Source: Rhodoferax bucti (GTDB taxonomy: Bacteria; Pseudomonadota; Gammaproteobacteria; Burkholderiales; Burkholderiaceae_C). From it: a DNA stretch of 64,000 bases. Shown here piece by piece: positions 8,923-18,250 of this stretch. The stretch lies in assembly GCF_005876985.1 (NCBI RefSeq), contig NZ_VAHD01000003.1, forward strand, positions 496,001 to 560,000. Direction: 5' to 3'. Every line of letters starts with the position of its first letter. Position 1 is the stretch's first letter. The notes beneath the pieces were generated by a model. The model saw only the letters and a program-made list of their open reading frames with translations, made no database searches and was not told the DNA's origin. The position numbers and the translations under genes were made by a program.

Positions 8923-9612
8923 TTATTGAAACGCAAGCGTTTTCACGCCGCTGGCAGTGCCCAGCAGGCACACCTGCGCGCGCTGGTAGGCAAACACGCC
9001 CACCGTCACCACGCCAGGCCACTGGCTCACCTCGGCTTCAAACGCCAGTGGATCGGTAATTTCTAGACCGGTCACGTCCACGATGTATTGGCCGTTGTCG
9101 GTCACCAGCGGCTTGCCGTCTTTCAAGCGGATGGAGCCCTTGCCGCCTTTGGCCGCAAACTGGGCGATCACGCGCTGCGTCGCCATGGGGATAACTTCCA
9201 CCGGCAAGGGGAACTTGCCCAGCGTTTTCACCAACTTGGACTCGTCGGCAATGCATACGAACTTGGCGCTTTGGGCGGCCACGATCTTCTCGCGCGTCAG
9301 CGCCGCGCCGCCGCCCTTGACCATGTTGCCGGCACCGTCAATCTCGTCGGCACCGTCGATATAGACCGAAAGCTTGTCCACCTCGTTGCTGTCAAACACC
9401 TTGATGCCTAGCGCCTGCAGGCGCTCGGTGCTCGCGACGGAGCTGGACACGGCGCCCTTGATCTGGTCCTTGATGGTGGCCAGCGCGTCGATGAATTTGT
9501 TCACGGTGGAGCCGGTGCCCACGCCCACGATCTCGCCGGGCACCACGTACTGCAGGGCGGCTTGGCCGACCAAGGTTTTGAGTTCGTCTTGGGTGAGTGC
9601 GGGTGTGGTCAT
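8923..9612 (-). CDS. rpiA: Ribose-5-phosphate isomerase A
   Basis: It interconverts ribose 5-phosphate and ribulose 5-phosphate in the pentose phosphate pathway. The 229-residue protein shows the family motifs [46 protein letters not shown] (catalytic Asp, Lys) and LTREKIVA. The ATG at 9612 gives the standard length. The same frame stays open further upstream, but that part is only the antisense of pyrD. pyrD diverges from it 66 bp away, so the short gap must hold both promoters. Confidence 0.96.
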   Translation of the reverse strand: MTTPALTQDELKTLVGQAALQYVVPGEIVGVGTGSTVNKFIDALATIKDQIKGAVSSSVASTERLQALGIKVFDSNEVDKLSVYIDGADEIDGAGNMVKGGGAALTREKIVAAQSAKFVCIADESKLVKTLGKFPLPVEVIPMATQRVIAQFAAKGGKGSIRLKDGKPLVTDNGQYIVDVTGLEITDPLAFEAEVSQWPGVVTVGVFAYQRAQVCLLGTASGVKTLAFQ

Positions 9613-9678
9613 GAGGAAAGCCTGAAAGGTCCTGAGGGACAATGGAGGGAGTTGAAATCTGAAAGCAGGAATTATCCG

Positions 9679-10758
9679 ATGTCTCTGGTGCCCTACGCCC
9701 TCGCCCGCCGCGTTTTGTTCAATCTGGACCCCGAAGTCGCCCACGACATCACCATGGCAGGCCTCGCCGCCAGCCAAGGCAACCCTCTCAAGCTGGCCTA
9801 CTGCAACAGCCGGGTGGACGACCCGGTGACCATCGCCGGCTTGAATTTTCCTAACCGCGTGGGTATGGCCGCCGGCCTGGACAAAAACGCCCGGTGCATT
9901 GACGGACTGGGTGCCATGGGCTTTGGCTTTGTGGAAGTGGGCACCGTCACCCCCTTGGCCCAACCGGGCAACCCCAAGCCCCGCATGTTCCGCCTGCCCG
10001 AAGCCAACGCGCTCATCAACCGGCTGGGCTTCAACAACCATGGCCTGGATGCCTTCATTGCCAATGTGCAGCGCTCCGCCCTGCGCCAGAGCAAAAATCC
10101 GTCGCTGTTGCTGGGCCTGAACATTGGCAAAAACGCGGCCACGCCGATTGAAAAAGCCACCGACGACTACTTGATATGTCTGGATGGCGTGTACCCGCAT
10201 GCGGACTACATCACCGTCAATATCTCCAGCCCCAACACCAAGAACCTGCGCAGCCTGCAAAGCGACGAGGCGCTGGACGCCCTGCTGGGCGCCATTGCCG
10301 AACGCCGCGAACAGCTGGCGCAAAAGCATGGTCAGCGCAAACCCATCTTTCTGAAAATTGCCCCCGATCTGGAAGCTGACCAGGTCGCCGTGATCGCCGC
10401 CACCCTCAAGCGCTACGGCACCGATAGCAGTGGCAAAGTCAACAACGCCTGGGGCGTGATTGGCACCAACACCACCTTGTCTCGTGAAGCCGTCAAAGGC
10501 ATGCCACATGCCGAGGAGATGGGCGGCCTGTCCGGCGCGCCGGTGCTGGAGAAAAGCAATGCCGTCATTGGCCAACTGCGCGCAGCGTTGGGCAAGGACT
10601 TCCCCATCATCGGCGTGGGCGGCATCATGAGTGCGGCCGATGCGGTCAGCAAAATTCAAGCGGGTGCGGATGCGGTGCAGATCTACACCGGCCTGATTTA
10701 TGCCGGGCCACAGCTGGTGAAAGATGCGGCGCTGGCCCTCAAAAAACTAAAGAAATAG
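9679..10758 (+). CDS. pyrD: Dihydroorotate dehydrogenase (quinone), class 2
   Basis: This membrane-associated FMN enzyme oxidises dihydroorotate to orotate in pyrimidine synthesis and passes electrons to quinone. The 359-residue protein has the N-terminal amphipathic extension of class 2 ([17 protein letters not shown]), the [13 protein letters not shown] motif, [10 protein letters not shown], and the active-site Ser region [15 protein letters not shown] lies 8 bases before the ATG. A strong hairpin follows at 10785-10821. It diverges from rpiA. Confidence 0.97.
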   Translation: MSLVPYALARRVLFNLDPEVAHDITMAGLAASQGNPLKLAYCNSRVDDPVTIAGLNFPNRVGMAAGLDKNARCIDGLGAMGFGFVEVGTVTPLAQPGNPKPRMFRLPEANALINRLGFNNHGLDAFIANVQRSALRQSKNPSLLLGLNIGKNAATPIEKATDDYLICLDGVYPHADYITVNISSPNTKNLRSLQSDEALDALLGAIAERREQLAQKHGQRKPIFLKIAPDLEADQVAVIAATLKRYGTDSSGKVNNAWGVIGTNTTLSREAVKGMPHAEEMGGLSGAPVLEKSNAVIGQLRAALGKDFPIIGVGGIMSAADAVSKIQAGADAVQIYTGLIYAGPQLVKDAALALKKLKK

Positions 10759-10808
10759 GCCGCTAGCGCCCGCATTCTGTGCGCAAGCAGCTCCTTTTTT
10801 CATAGCAA
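10752..10808 (-). repeat. Dispersed intergenic repeat, copy after pyrD
   Basis: Read on the minus strand it runs AGCTGCTTGCGCA, then eight variable bases, then GGGCGCTAGCGGCCTATTT. This matches the copies at 25997, 44552, 46655 and 60178. It overlaps the pyrD stop and the terminator hairpin. Confidence 0.75.
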
Positions 10809-10821
10809 AAAAGAGCTGCTT
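10785..10821. terminator. Bidirectional terminator between pyrD and the DUF4394 gene
   Basis: AAGCAGCTCCTTTTTT pairs with AAAAAAGAGCTGCTT around a short loop (CATAGC). The stem carries T-rich runs on both strands, as expected for a shared Rho-independent terminator between convergent genes. One arm belongs to the dispersed repeat. Confidence 0.7.
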
Positions 10822-11696
10822 CAGGGTTCGATTGCCATCCCCAGCACCTTGTCCCCATCGCCCATAGTGCCGATAAAGCGGCCCTTGCCGGTCTGCAAAT
10901 CCACCGCATACAGCCGCGTCGTGGCGTGGGACTTCAAACGCACAGCGGCGTAAGCAGCGCCGCTGAGATCCGCAATGTCCATGCTGGCATCGGTCATGTC
11001 GGCAACGCCCAATGCCCCTACCGTGAACAGCTGGCCGGTGTTGAACGACACCACCGGCTGCACACCCTCCGCCGAGCCCATGGTCACCAGGTAGCCGCCG
11101 TTGCGGTCAATCGCGAAGTTGGTGGTGAGCTTGTCGTCCCGCTTGTTGTAGGTGTAGGCCACGGCCACCACCTCCGGCTTGGTGCCGGCGCGCTTGTCGG
11201 TGGGGGCGTAGGCTGGTGCAGGGTCGGTGGCCGCCAAGGCACCCGTGTCAGGGTGCAGGCGCACATTCTGGCCGCTACTGGTGATGACGCGCACCCGGTC
11301 TGCCACCGGGTTGAAGTCAACCCCCACGGCATCTCCCTGCAACGCCACTGCGGGGTTGCCAACGGGTTTCAGCGCGCCGCTGGCGGTGTCCACCGTGTAC
11401 AGCCGGCCGGACCGGCCCAGCGCATAGAGCATGCCCTTGGCAATGCGGTAATCGATGCCAACCAGCATGTCCCCCGCCGCCAGCCCGGTAAGACGCACCC
11501 GTTGCAAGACTTTGGTGGGCTGGTTGGATTGAATGGTCAAGAGCTCCAACTTTTCGGTCAGCACCTGTAAAGTCTCGGGGTGGGCTTGCGGAGCCGAGCC
11601 CGTCACCATGGCACAACCCGCTATCGCTACCACACCGAGCCCGGCAACCCCGCGGGCCGCCCAGGACGCCAGTGTCATTGTTTGCTTAACTTGCAT
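10821..11696 (-). CDS. DUF4394-domain lipoprotein
   Basis: The N-terminus of this 291-residue protein is a lipoprotein signal with a lipobox ending AIAGC at about residue 28. The rest is a DUF4394-type repetitive beta region (GIDYRIAKGMLYALG, VGVDFNPVADRVRVI, GQNVRLHPDTGAL), probably propeller-like. The function of DUF4394 is not known. AAAGGGA precedes the ATG. It is the last gene of an apparent three-gene operon with the FAD oxidoreductase and another lipoprotein. Confidence 0.8.
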   Translation of the reverse strand: MQVKQTMTLASWAARGVAGLGVVAIAGCAMVTGSAPQAHPETLQVLTEKLELLTIQSNQPTKVLQRVRLTGLAAGDMLVGIDYRIAKGMLYALGRSGRLYTVDTASGALKPVGNPAVALQGDAVGVDFNPVADRVRVITSSGQNVRLHPDTGALAATDPAPAYAPTDKRAGTKPEVVAVAYTYNKRDDKLTTNFAIDRNGGYLVTMGSAEGVQPVVSFNTGQLFTVGALGVADMTDASMDIADLSGAAYAAVRLKSHATTRLYAVDLQTGKGRFIGTMGDGDKVLGMAIEP

Positions 11697-11744
11697 AAGG
11701 ATCCCTTTTCCGTCAACAACCCGTCTGTATGAAATACACCTGCG

Positions 11745-12854
11745 TCACGCATGCGCGACCAACGCGGCCACATGCTGGCCGATGGCCAGGGCACTCGTCA
11801 AGCCCGGCGACTCGATGCCGAACAGATTCACCCAGCCGGGCACACCATGCTCCGCGCTTGTCTGAATCACAAAATCTGCAGAAGGTTCATCCGGCCCCGA
11901 AATTTTGGGCCGCATGCCCGAATAGGCGGCGTGCAGCGCACCATCTTGCAAGCCGGGCCAGTATTTGCGAATTTCGGCATAGAAGGCATCTCCCCGTGCA
12001 GGGTTGACCTCCAGATCATGGACCTCATCCACCCATTGCACATCGGGCCCGAAGCGGGCTTGGCCGCCCAAGTCCAGGGTCAGATGCACCCCCAAACCGG
12101 CTGCCTCCGGCACCGGGTAAATCAGGCGCTGAAATGGCGAGCGCCCTGAGAGTGAAAAATAATTGCCTTTGGCAAAGTACGGCGTGGGAATGGCCTGCGC
12201 CCGCATGCCACGGCAACGGCGTGCCACCGCACAGGCTTGCAGCCCGGCCGCGTTCACCACCGTGTTGGCTTGCAGCAGCGTGCCATCAACCGCTTCCAAT
12301 TTGATAGCACCCTGCGAATATTCCGACTGCGCTACAGCCGAATTGACTGCCAAAGCACCGCCAGCCGCCTCCAGATCTGCCAGCAAAGACAGCATGAAAC
12401 TGTGGCTGTCCAGAATACCGGTAGAAGGAGAGTGCAGCGCGCCCACACACTGCAACTGCGGCTCCAGCGCCTGCGCTTGTGCGGCATCGAGCAGCACCAG
12501 GTCGTGCACCCCGTTGGCGCGCGCCTTGGCATCGATCTGCCGCAATGCGTCGAGTTGCGCGGGCTGGGTGGCCACTATCAATTTGCCGCAGCGCTGGTGT
12601 GGCAACTGCCGCTCCTGCAGATAGGCATACAGCAGCGACTTGCCCTCCACACACAGACGCGCCTTCCAGGAGCCCGCCGGGTAGTAAATACCGGCGTGAA
12701 TCACCTCGCTATTGCGCGCACTGGTCTGGGTGCCAAATGCCTCGCAGGCTTCGAGCACTAGCACCTCGCGCCCGGCTTGCGCCAAGCTGCGAGCCACCGC
12801 CAAACCCACAACACCCGCACCGATCACCACCACATCGACCTGTTCCATCGTCAT
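11745..12854 (-). CDS. FAD-dependent oxidoreductase, L-2-hydroxyglutarate oxidase (LhgO)-like
   Basis: This 369-residue DAO-fold flavoenzyme has the N-terminal dinucleotide motif [17 protein letters not shown], then the LhgO-like block [16 protein letters not shown] and a C-terminal [14 protein letters not shown]. It probably oxidises a 2-hydroxyacid such as L-2-hydroxyglutarate, but the substrate is inferred. The start ATG at 12854 directly follows the stop of the lipoprotein gene (TAAATG), indicating coupling. Residues about 170-184 are encoded by a segment that matches the dispersed repeat (12302-12347), so this stretch may be acquired. Confidence 0.8.
   Translation of the reverse strand: MTMEQVDVVVIGAGVVGLAVARSLAQAGREVLVLEACEAFGTQTSARNSEVIHAGIYYPAGSWKARLCVEGKSLLYAYLQERQLPHQRCGKLIVATQPAQLDALRQIDAKARANGVHDLVLLDAAQAQALEPQLQCVGALHSPSTGILDSHSFMLSLLADLEAAGGALAVNSAVAQSEYSQGAIKLEAVDGTLLQANTVVNAAGLQACAVARRCRGMRAQAIPTPYFAKGNYFSLSGRSPFQRLIYPVPEAAGLGVHLTLDLGGQARFGPDVQWVDEVHDLEVNPARGDAFYAEIRKYWPGLQDGALHAAYSGMRPKISGPDEPSADFVIQTSAEHGVPGWVNLFGIESPGLTSALAIGQHVAALVAHA
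12302..12347 (+). repeat. Dispersed repeat copy embedded in the FAD oxidoreductase gene
   Basis: On the plus strand it contains GATAGC, then ATATTCCGACTGCGCTACA, which differs at two positions from ATATTCTGCCTGCGCTACA in the intergenic copy at 44552. An AATT-containing end follows. It lies antisense to the gene and is translated in frame, adding no stop. Confidence 0.65.
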
Positions 12855-13397
12855 TTACGGGGTCGGTTTGGTCGCGTCAGTGGCGCGTGCCATAGCGGGA
12901 GACAAGTAGGCTTGCGCTTCTGCCTCGTGCATGCCGAATACCAAGGCGGCGGGCTTTTCCTGGTAGGTGCCGGAGGCAAATCCTTTCACCTCATTGATCA
13001 GGTAGAAAGCCATGTCGAACATGGCGCCGTCGCTGCAGCGCATGTCGATGCGGCCCTGCACCGTGCCACTGAAACGCAAAGAGCCCGCGCAACTGGCGAT
13101 GACTGCACCCGGCCCGCTCATACCACTCACACCACTTGCCACGGTCGCTGCATTTCCACCGGTACCACCGGTCGCCGCAGCAACGCTCACACGCACTTCG
13201 CCAGTGCGGTCCGGGCGCAACAACATCTCGCCGGTCAAGGTCTGGTTGGCCACCACCAGGGTAGCGGGTTTGCCGGTGCCCGCAAGTACCCAGCCCACAT
13301 GCTCCACGCCTGCGCAACCAGCCAGACCGCCCCACGCTGCCGCGCCTACAAGCACGCCTTGGAGCATGCGAACAGCGGATTTTTGTGACTTATTCAT
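12855..13397 (-). CDS. Small lipoprotein of unknown function
   Basis: This 180-residue protein has a lipoprotein signal with lipobox LAGC near residue 28. It then has a Gly/Ala/Thr-rich central segment and a C-terminal part with two Cys (SCAGSLRFSG, DMRCSDGAMFD) that could form a disulfide. I recognise no family. AGGAGG lies before the ATG at 13397, which fixes the start better than upstream in-frame codons. It is the first gene of the operon with the FAD oxidoreductase and the DUF4394 lipoprotein. Confidence 0.7.
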   Translation of the reverse strand: MNKSQKSAVRMLQGVLVGAAAWGGLAGCAGVEHVGWVLAGTGKPATLVVANQTLTGEMLLRPDRTGEVRVSVAAATGGTGGNAATVASGVSGMSGPGAVIASCAGSLRFSGTVQGRIDMRCSDGAMFDMAFYLINEVKGFASGTYQEKPAALVFGMHEAEAQAYLSPAMARATDATKPTP

Positions 13398-13452
13398 CTG
13401 CCCTTCCTCCTGCCGTGCGGAATGCATGGCGGTGTACCATCTTAGTGACTGC

Positions 13453-13485
13453 GGCCACGCCCGATGCGCTGAATAGCGCGTGGCC
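13453..13485. repeat. Inverted repeat between divergent promoters
   Basis: GGCCACGC at 13453-13460 pairs with GCGTGGCC at 13478-13485, with further internal pairing. It lies in the ~230 bp between the lipoprotein operon and the PilZ gene. It could be an operator; nothing identifies the regulator. Confidence 0.4.
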
Positions 13486-13627
13486 TTGCAGACATTTTGC
13501 CGTCTCATGCTGGCCGTGGTAGTTGTCACCGCACCACCCCGGCAGCGACGGTCAAAATGCCGAATTTTTTGACAAAACGGCCAGAAGCGCTCGCCAAACT
13601 CGCGTAAAGCGCTACAAAAGGAGGAGC

Positions 13628-14305
13628 ATGCAACAAGAAGCAGATACCGACACCGTGCAGCGCCTGCCGCTCAAAGCCTTGGGCCTGCGCTCTGGCATGG
13701 CTTTACAAACACGCCGGCTGGTAGAGGGCACCAGCAAAACCGAAGCCCAGTTTTTCGGCGCCATTGAGGGCAAGGGCGTCATGGTCGGCCCTGCCAGCAC
13801 TGATGCAGAGCAAACCGGGCTCACCCCCGGTGAAGTGTGCATCGTGCGGGGATTTACCGGCCAGTTTGAATTTTCATTTTTAAGCAAGGTATTGCAGACC
13901 TTTGAAAAACCATTTGCCTACGCCCTGCTCGCTTACCCCGCGCAGGTAGATGCCAAGCAAGTGCGGCAATCCTTGCGCACCAAGGTGGCGTGGCCTGCGG
14001 CGGTGCGCGTCGGTGGGCAGAGTGCATTTCAATCGGTTACTTTGGTGGACTTGAGCCTGCATGGCGCCATGGTGCGCAGTCATACTGCTTTGGGCAGCGT
14101 GGGCGATGCCATCACCCTCCAATTGGAAGGCAGTATGGATACTGCGCCCATCACCGTGCAAATCCAAGCCCAACTCTGCCATCACAGCCGCCCCATGGGG
14201 CAGGACGTATTTATTGCAGGCATGGCATTCAAAGAAGTAAGCGCAGAAGACAAACTCAAACTGCACTACTTGACTGCTAACACCTCGGCGGAGTCCATGT
14301 CATAA
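13628..14305 (+). CDS. PilZ-domain flagellar brake (YcgR-like) protein
   Basis: This 225-residue protein has an N-terminal YcgR-like domain and a C-terminal PilZ domain that binds cyclic di-GMP. The binding motif is visible as RQSLR (RxxxR) near residue 119 and DLSLHGA (D-x-S-x-x-G) near 144. Proteins of this type slow flagellar rotation or act on pili when c-di-GMP is high. AGGAGG precedes the ATG with good spacing. The gene stands alone. The c-di-GMP enzymes encoded at 41197, 47702 and 60256 could set its ligand level. Confidence 0.85.
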   Translation: MQQEADTDTVQRLPLKALGLRSGMALQTRRLVEGTSKTEAQFFGAIEGKGVMVGPASTDAEQTGLTPGEVCIVRGFTGQFEFSFLSKVLQTFEKPFAYALLAYPAQVDAKQVRQSLRTKVAWPAAVRVGGQSAFQSVTLVDLSLHGAMVRSHTALGSVGDAITLQLEGSMDTAPITVQIQAQLCHHSRPMGQDVFIAGMAFKEVSAEDKLKLHYLTANTSAESMS

Positions 14306-14423
14306 ACCCACCAGAGGGTAATGCAGCCTTTACGCTTATTTTTGGTGCGCCATACTTGAATCCATCTGATTGCGCAGTGTGACCGAACACTCAAACAGAC
14401 AAACTCCTAGCTCCATCAGACGT

Positions 14424-14450
14424 AAAAAAGCCCACATGCAGTGGGCTTTT
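14424..14450 (-). terminator. Rho-independent terminator of the H-NS gene
   Basis: Minus-strand hairpin with stem GCCCAC/GTGGGC extended by A/T pairs, ending in a run of six T. It lies 18 bp after the stop of the H-NS-like gene. Confidence 0.75.
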
Positions 14451-14468
14451 AAACCGCGTAGGCGCTTA

Positions 14469-14768
14469 TTACGCAATTGCGTAATCTGCCTTGTTTTTAC
14501 CTGCCAGCCATTTAGGAGCCAAACCACGGCCGCTCCATGTTTTACCAGAAACGGGGTCACGGTACTTGGCGGCTACTTTGTTGGTCACCTTCTCACCGGA
14601 CTTTGCGCGGCGAACGGCAGTACCGAACACGTCAGCGGCGGTCAAGCCGTGCGCTTCTACCAGTGATTTCACTTGCGCAATTGCATTGGCCAATTCACTT
14701 TGTCGTTGCGCCGCAATTTGGGCTTCCAAGGCTTCTTTTTGTGCGATCAGGTCTTGCAATGTAGTCAC
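14469..14768 (-). CDS. H-NS family nucleoid-associated protein
   Basis: This 99-residue DNA-binding protein has an N-terminal coiled-coil (about 1-45, LIAQKEALEAQIAAQRQSEL). Its C-terminal H-NS DNA-binding domain has the signature YRDPVSGKTWSGRGLAPKWL. Such proteins silence AT-rich and foreign DNA, and the AT-rich pil cluster in this window is a likely target. The start is GTG at 14768 with GGAG about 9 bases upstream. A strong terminator follows. The short length is normal for the Burkholderiales H-NS/BprA-like group. Confidence 0.92.
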   Translation of the reverse strand: MTTLQDLIAQKEALEAQIAAQRQSELANAIAQVKSLVEAHGLTAADVFGTAVRRAKSGEKVTNKVAAKYRDPVSGKTWSGRGLAPKWLAGKNKADYAIA

Positions 14769-15155
14769 AGTTTGCTTCTCCAGTAATAAGTGTTGCCGAG
14801 TATAACGGTTACTTAATAAAAAGCTACTTTAATTACAGCGCCAGAACCTCCAAACCTTATAAGGAGCGTTGTCTTTACTATTTTTTACCCTTGAATTCGT
14901 AGCGTGAACTAAATCCGCCACCGCTAGCAGCCATATTCACGATACTGACGTTGAATAGAAGCCCGCGATTTCCTACACATCCAGAAGGTAAGCGCTAATG
15001 CAACGGCACATAGTTCATTCAAACAGAATATAAGTAGCGGCTGTACAAGGAGCACCCACAAAACATGGTTTGTGTATGAATAAGGCACGCTGCATGCCAC
15101 ACGCCCTAGCGAGGCGCAGCGTCATTGAGAGATGAAATGGGAGATGAAAAACAAA
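14769..15155. other. Gene-free AT-rich intergenic region upstream of the H-NS gene
   Basis: This is the longest stretch without a gene. Near its left end the minus strand has TATACT (14804-14799), a likely -10 box for the H-NS gene, with a poor -35. The remainder shows no convincing ORF or RNA gene on either strand. Confidence 0.5.
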
Positions 15156-15186
15156 AAAGCCTTCTAAGCAGAACTTAGAAGGCTTT
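15156..15186 (-). terminator. Rho-independent terminator after tRNA-Val
   Basis: A perfect 13-bp stem (AAAGCCTTCTAAG with CTTAGAAGGCTTT) around a five-base loop. On the minus strand it is followed by a T run. It lies directly downstream of the tRNA. Confidence 0.85.
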
Positions 15187-15190
15187 AATT

Positions 15191-15265
15191 TGGTGGGCGA
15201 TGCAAGTTTCGAACTTGCGACCCCTGCAGTGTGAATGCAGTGCTCTACCCCTGAGCTAATCGCCC
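15191..15265 (-). tRNA. tRNA-Val (anticodon CAC)
   Basis: The minus strand folds as a cloverleaf. The acceptor arm is GGGCGAT/ATCGCCC with an encoded ACCA end. The D arm is TTAGCTCAGGGGTAGAGC. The anticodon arm is CTGCA-TTCACAC-TGCAG with anticodon CAC, and the T arm has GTTCGAA. It reads the Val codon GTG. It lies 50 bp downstream of dnaQ, and a terminator follows at once. Confidence 0.95.
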
Positions 15266-15299
15266 TTGAAACTGTGTTTCCGTATCAAGGAAGCCTCAA

Positions 15300-15305
15300 A
15301 TTATA
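15300..15305 (-). promoter_or_regulatory. Candidate -10 box for tRNA-Val
   Basis: The minus strand carries a perfect TATAAT in the 50-bp gap between dnaQ and the tRNA, about 35 bp before the mature 5' end. The matching -35 is weak, so the tRNA may also be transcribed from the dnaQ/isc side. Confidence 0.4.
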
Positions 15306-15315
15306 TACCATTTTT

Positions 15316-16026
15316 TCAGGCCGCGAGCTTCCAGACTGTTTTTCCTCCACTGGATTTGTCCAGTTGGGTCAAAACATCGTCATGTGCAGCCAGCTCTTGG
15401 GCATTGGCTTCCAGCACCGGCAGCTCCATGCTGCGCAGATCCAGCTGCTCCACCACAATGCCCGCCTCCTGCGGTGCGCTACTCTCCATAAGCAAAGCAT
15501 CTTGCCCCCGCGTCATGTTGATGTACACGTCGGCCAGCAACTCCGCATCCAACAAAGCACCGTGCAAGGTACGGCCGGAGTTGTCTACCTCCAGACGGTC
15601 ACACAGGGCGTCCAGGCTGTTGCGCTTACCGGGGAACATTTCCTTGGCCATGACCAAGGTGTCCAGCACGCCTGCCACATAGCTCTTGAATGTCTTGCGG
15701 CCCGTGCGGGCCAGCTCCATGTCCAGAAAGGACAAGTCAAACGGAGCGTTGTGAATGATGATTTCAGCATCCGCCACATAGTCCACCAGCTGCTGTGCAA
15801 TCGCTTCGAACTTGGGCTTATCGCTCAGAAACTGGGTGGTCAAGCCGTGAACGCGCAGAGCACCCTCGTCACTGTCCCGGCCAGGGTTCAGGTAGAAATG
15901 CAGGTTGTTACCGGTGAGCTTGCGGTTTACCAGCTCCACACAGCCAATTTCCACCATCCGGTCCGGCCGGTCAGGGTGGTTGGCATAAAAACCGGTGGTT
16001 TCCGTGTCCAGAACAATTTGGCGCAT
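15316..16026 (-). CDS. dnaQ: DNA polymerase III subunit epsilon (3'-5' proofreading exonuclease)
   Basis: This 236-residue DEDDh exonuclease proofreads within the replicative polymerase core. The three motifs are visible: DTETTG near the N-terminus, HNAPFDLSFLD near residue 93, and HGALLDAELLADVY near 155 (His and Asp of Exo III). The C-terminal tail that binds the alpha subunit is present. It follows fdx by 8 bp, so it may be the last gene of the isc transcript. Confidence 0.96.
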   Translation of the reverse strand: MRQIVLDTETTGFYANHPDRPDRMVEIGCVELVNRKLTGNNLHFYLNPGRDSDEGALRVHGLTTQFLSDKPKFEAIAQQLVDYVADAEIIIHNAPFDLSFLDMELARTGRKTFKSYVAGVLDTLVMAKEMFPGKRNSLDALCDRLEVDNSGRTLHGALLDAELLADVYINMTRGQDALLMESSAPQEAGIVVEQLDLRSMELPVLEANAQELAAHDDVLTQLDKSSGGKTVWKLAA

Positions 16027-16034
16027 GGCGGGCC

Positions 16035-16373
16035 TCAGTGGTTCTCTTTGGCGTGGTTAATCGAGTACTTGGGTATCTGAACGGTCAAATCCTGCTGGGC
16101 CAAGTACGCCTGGCAACTCAAGCGCGAGTTCGGCTCCAGGCCCCAAGCACGGTCCAGCAGATCCTCTTCCGTCTCTTCCGCTGCGTTCAGGGAGCCGAGC
16201 CCCTCCCGCACGATGACGTGGCAGGTAGTACATGCGCAGCTCATGTCACAGGCGTGTTCGATGGCGATGCCGTTCTCCAACAAGGCCTCGCAAATCGAGG
16301 TGCCCGGCGCGGCCTTCAGCTCGGCACCGTCAGGGCAATACTCAGGGTGCGGAAGAATTTTGATGATGGGCAT
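16035..16373 (-). CDS. fdx: ISC-type [2Fe-2S] ferredoxin
   Basis: This 112-residue adrenodoxin-type ferredoxin supplies electrons for Fe-S cluster assembly. The cluster ligands are in HACDMSCACTTCHV (C-x5-C-x2-C), with the fourth Cys in SRLSCQAY. It lies 9 bp after hscA and 8 bp before dnaQ, the usual end of an isc operon. iscX is not present behind it. Confidence 0.95.
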   Translation of the reverse strand: MPIIKILPHPEYCPDGAELKAAPGTSICEALLENGIAIEHACDMSCACTTCHVIVREGLGSLNAAEETEEDLLDRAWGLEPNSRLSCQAYLAQQDLTVQIPKYSINHAKENH

Positions 16374-16382
16374 AGGTCTTAC

Positions 16383-18239
16383 TCAAATAGATTCGATGTT
16401 CTTACCGGCCAGGGCTTTGGAAATGCCGCGGTTCATGCGCATGGCGGCAAAGGGTTCAGTCACGTCCGCCAGTTTTTTGATGACCGCTTCAATTACGGCG
16501 GGGTCGGTAGAGGTCAGTGCGTTCGTCACCTGCAGCAAGGCGTCATCCACCGCAGCACGTTCGTCCCCGGCCAACAAGTCTCCGTCCACCTCCAGCGCGC
16601 TCCGTGTGGCCAGCAGCAAGCGGTCTGCGTCGACACGGGCTTCCACCAAAGCACGTGCACGCATGTCCGCTTCTGCGGTGCTGAAGCTGTCTTTGAGCAT
16701 GGTGGCAATCTGCTCATCGGTGAGCCCGTACGAAGGCTTTACATCAATGCGCGCCTCGACACCACTCACCTGCTCTTTGGCCGACACATTCAACAACCCA
16801 TCGGCGTCCACGGTGAAAGTTACACGTATACGGGCGGCACCCGCCGCCATTGGGGGAATACCACGCAACTCAAACCGCGCCAGGCTGCGGCAATCCGCCA
16901 CCAGATCGCGCTCCCCTTGTACGACATGGAGCGCCAGCGCGGTTTGCCCGTCTTTGTAGGTGGTGAAGTCTTGCGCCATGGCCGTGGGGATGGTCTGGTT
17001 GCGAGGCACGATACGCTCTACCAAACCGCCCATCGTTTCAACGCCCAGCGACAAAGGAATCACGTCCAGCAACAGCAAATCACCCGACGGGTTGTTGCCC
17101 GCTAACTGGTTCGCCTGGATGGCCGCACCCAGCGCCACCACCTCGTCCGGATTCAAGTTGGTCAATGGCGCTTGGCCAAAAAACTCGCCCACCGCGCGCT
17201 GGATTTGTGGCATGCGGGTAGAGCCACCAACCAGCACCACGCCCTTCACCTCGTCCTTGCCCAAGCCGGCATCCCGCAACGCTTTGCGCACCGCTTGCAA
17301 GGTACGCGCAGTAAGCGGCTGGGTAGCGGCTTCGAACTCTTCCCGATTCAATGACAAGTCGATCTCGCCGCTGGACAACTCCACTTCCACGGTCGCGATA
17401 TCTTCCAAGGACAAAGCCTCTTTGCACGCTCTGGCCTGTGCCATCAAACGCGCTTGGTCTTCATGGCTAGCGGTTGCCAACCCACTGCGCTGCAAGAGCA
17501 AATCTGCCAAAGCGCGGTCGTAATCATCGCCGCCCAAAGCGGAGTCTCCACCGGTCGCCAGCACTTCAAACACGCCTTGCGACAGCCGCAATATGGAAAT
17601 ATCAAACGTGCCGCCACCCAAGTCATAAATGGCGTACACCCCTTCGGCAGCATTGTCCAAGCCATAGGCGATAGCGGCAGCCGTCGGCTCGTTGATCAGT
17701 CGCAGCACATTCAGGCCGGCAAGCTGGGCGGCGTCTTTGGTGGCCTGGCGTTGTGCGTCATCAAAGTACGCGGGCACGGTAATGACCGCACCGTAAATAT
17801 CGTCGTTAAAACTGTCCTCCGCCCGGAAACGCAGGGTCGCCAGAATTTCAGCGCTAATCTCCACCGGACTTTTGATACCAGCGATCGTGCGAATGCGCGC
17901 CATGCCCGGCTCATTGACCAAGGCATACGGTAGCTTTTCAACCTGCACCACATCGGCCACGCCGCGCCCCATCAAGCGCTTGACCGAGGCAATCGTATTA
18001 CCAGGATCCATCGTTTGATTCGCCAGCGCATCAAACCCGATTTGCCTGCGATCAGCGTCCAGATAACGCACTACACTAGGCAGCACTAAACGCCCCTGGG
18101 CATCGGGCAAGCATTCAGACACACCATTGCGCACAGCGGCAACCAAGGAGTGGGTGGTTCCCAAATCGATGCCTACCGCGATGCGGCGCTCGTGGGGATT
18201 GGGAGACTGACCAGGTTCAGAAATTTGCAAAAGCGCCAT
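16383..18239 (-). CDS. hscA: Fe-S assembly chaperone HscA (Hsp70 type)
   Basis: This 618-residue specialised Hsp70 drives cluster transfer from IscU in an ATP-dependent manner. The ATPase domain starts with [12 protein letters not shown] and contains the [15 protein letters not shown] and [13 protein letters not shown] motifs. The substrate domain follows from about residue 390. It binds the LPPVK loop of IscU, which is intact here. It stands between hscB (11 bp) and fdx (9 bp) in the isc operon. Confidence 0.97.
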   Translation of the reverse strand: MALLQISEPGQSPNPHERRIAVGIDLGTTHSLVAAVRNGVSECLPDAQGRLVLPSVVRYLDADRRQIGFDALANQTMDPGNTIASVKRLMGRGVADVVQVEKLPYALVNEPGMARIRTIAGIKSPVEISAEILATLRFRAEDSFNDDIYGAVITVPAYFDDAQRQATKDAAQLAGLNVLRLINEPTAAAIAYGLDNAAEGVYAIYDLGGGTFDISILRLSQGVFEVLATGGDSALGGDDYDRALADLLLQRSGLATASHEDQARLMAQARACKEALSLEDIATVEVELSSGEIDLSLNREEFEAATQPLTARTLQAVRKALRDAGLGKDEVKGVVLVGGSTRMPQIQRAVGEFFGQAPLTNLNPDEVVALGAAIQANQLAGNNPSGDLLLLDVIPLSLGVETMGGLVERIVPRNQTIPTAMAQDFTTYKDGQTALALHVVQGERDLVADCRSLARFELRGIPPMAAGAARIRVTFTVDADGLLNVSAKEQVSGVEARIDVKPSYGLTDEQIATMLKDSFSTAEADMRARALVEARVDADRLLLATRSALEVDGDLLAGDERAAVDDALLQVTNALTSTDPAVIEAVIKKLADVTEPFAAMRMNRGISKALAGKNIESI

Positions 18240-18250
18240 GACAACTCACA

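Noticed and set aside
9613..10659. Long upstream extension of the rpiA frame
   Set aside because: It is only antisense pyrD sequence; RpiA of normal length starts at 9612.
14925..15010. Possible further repeat copy near AATAGAAGCCCGCG
   Set aside because: Only short, scattered matches to the repeat family; not distinguishable from chance.
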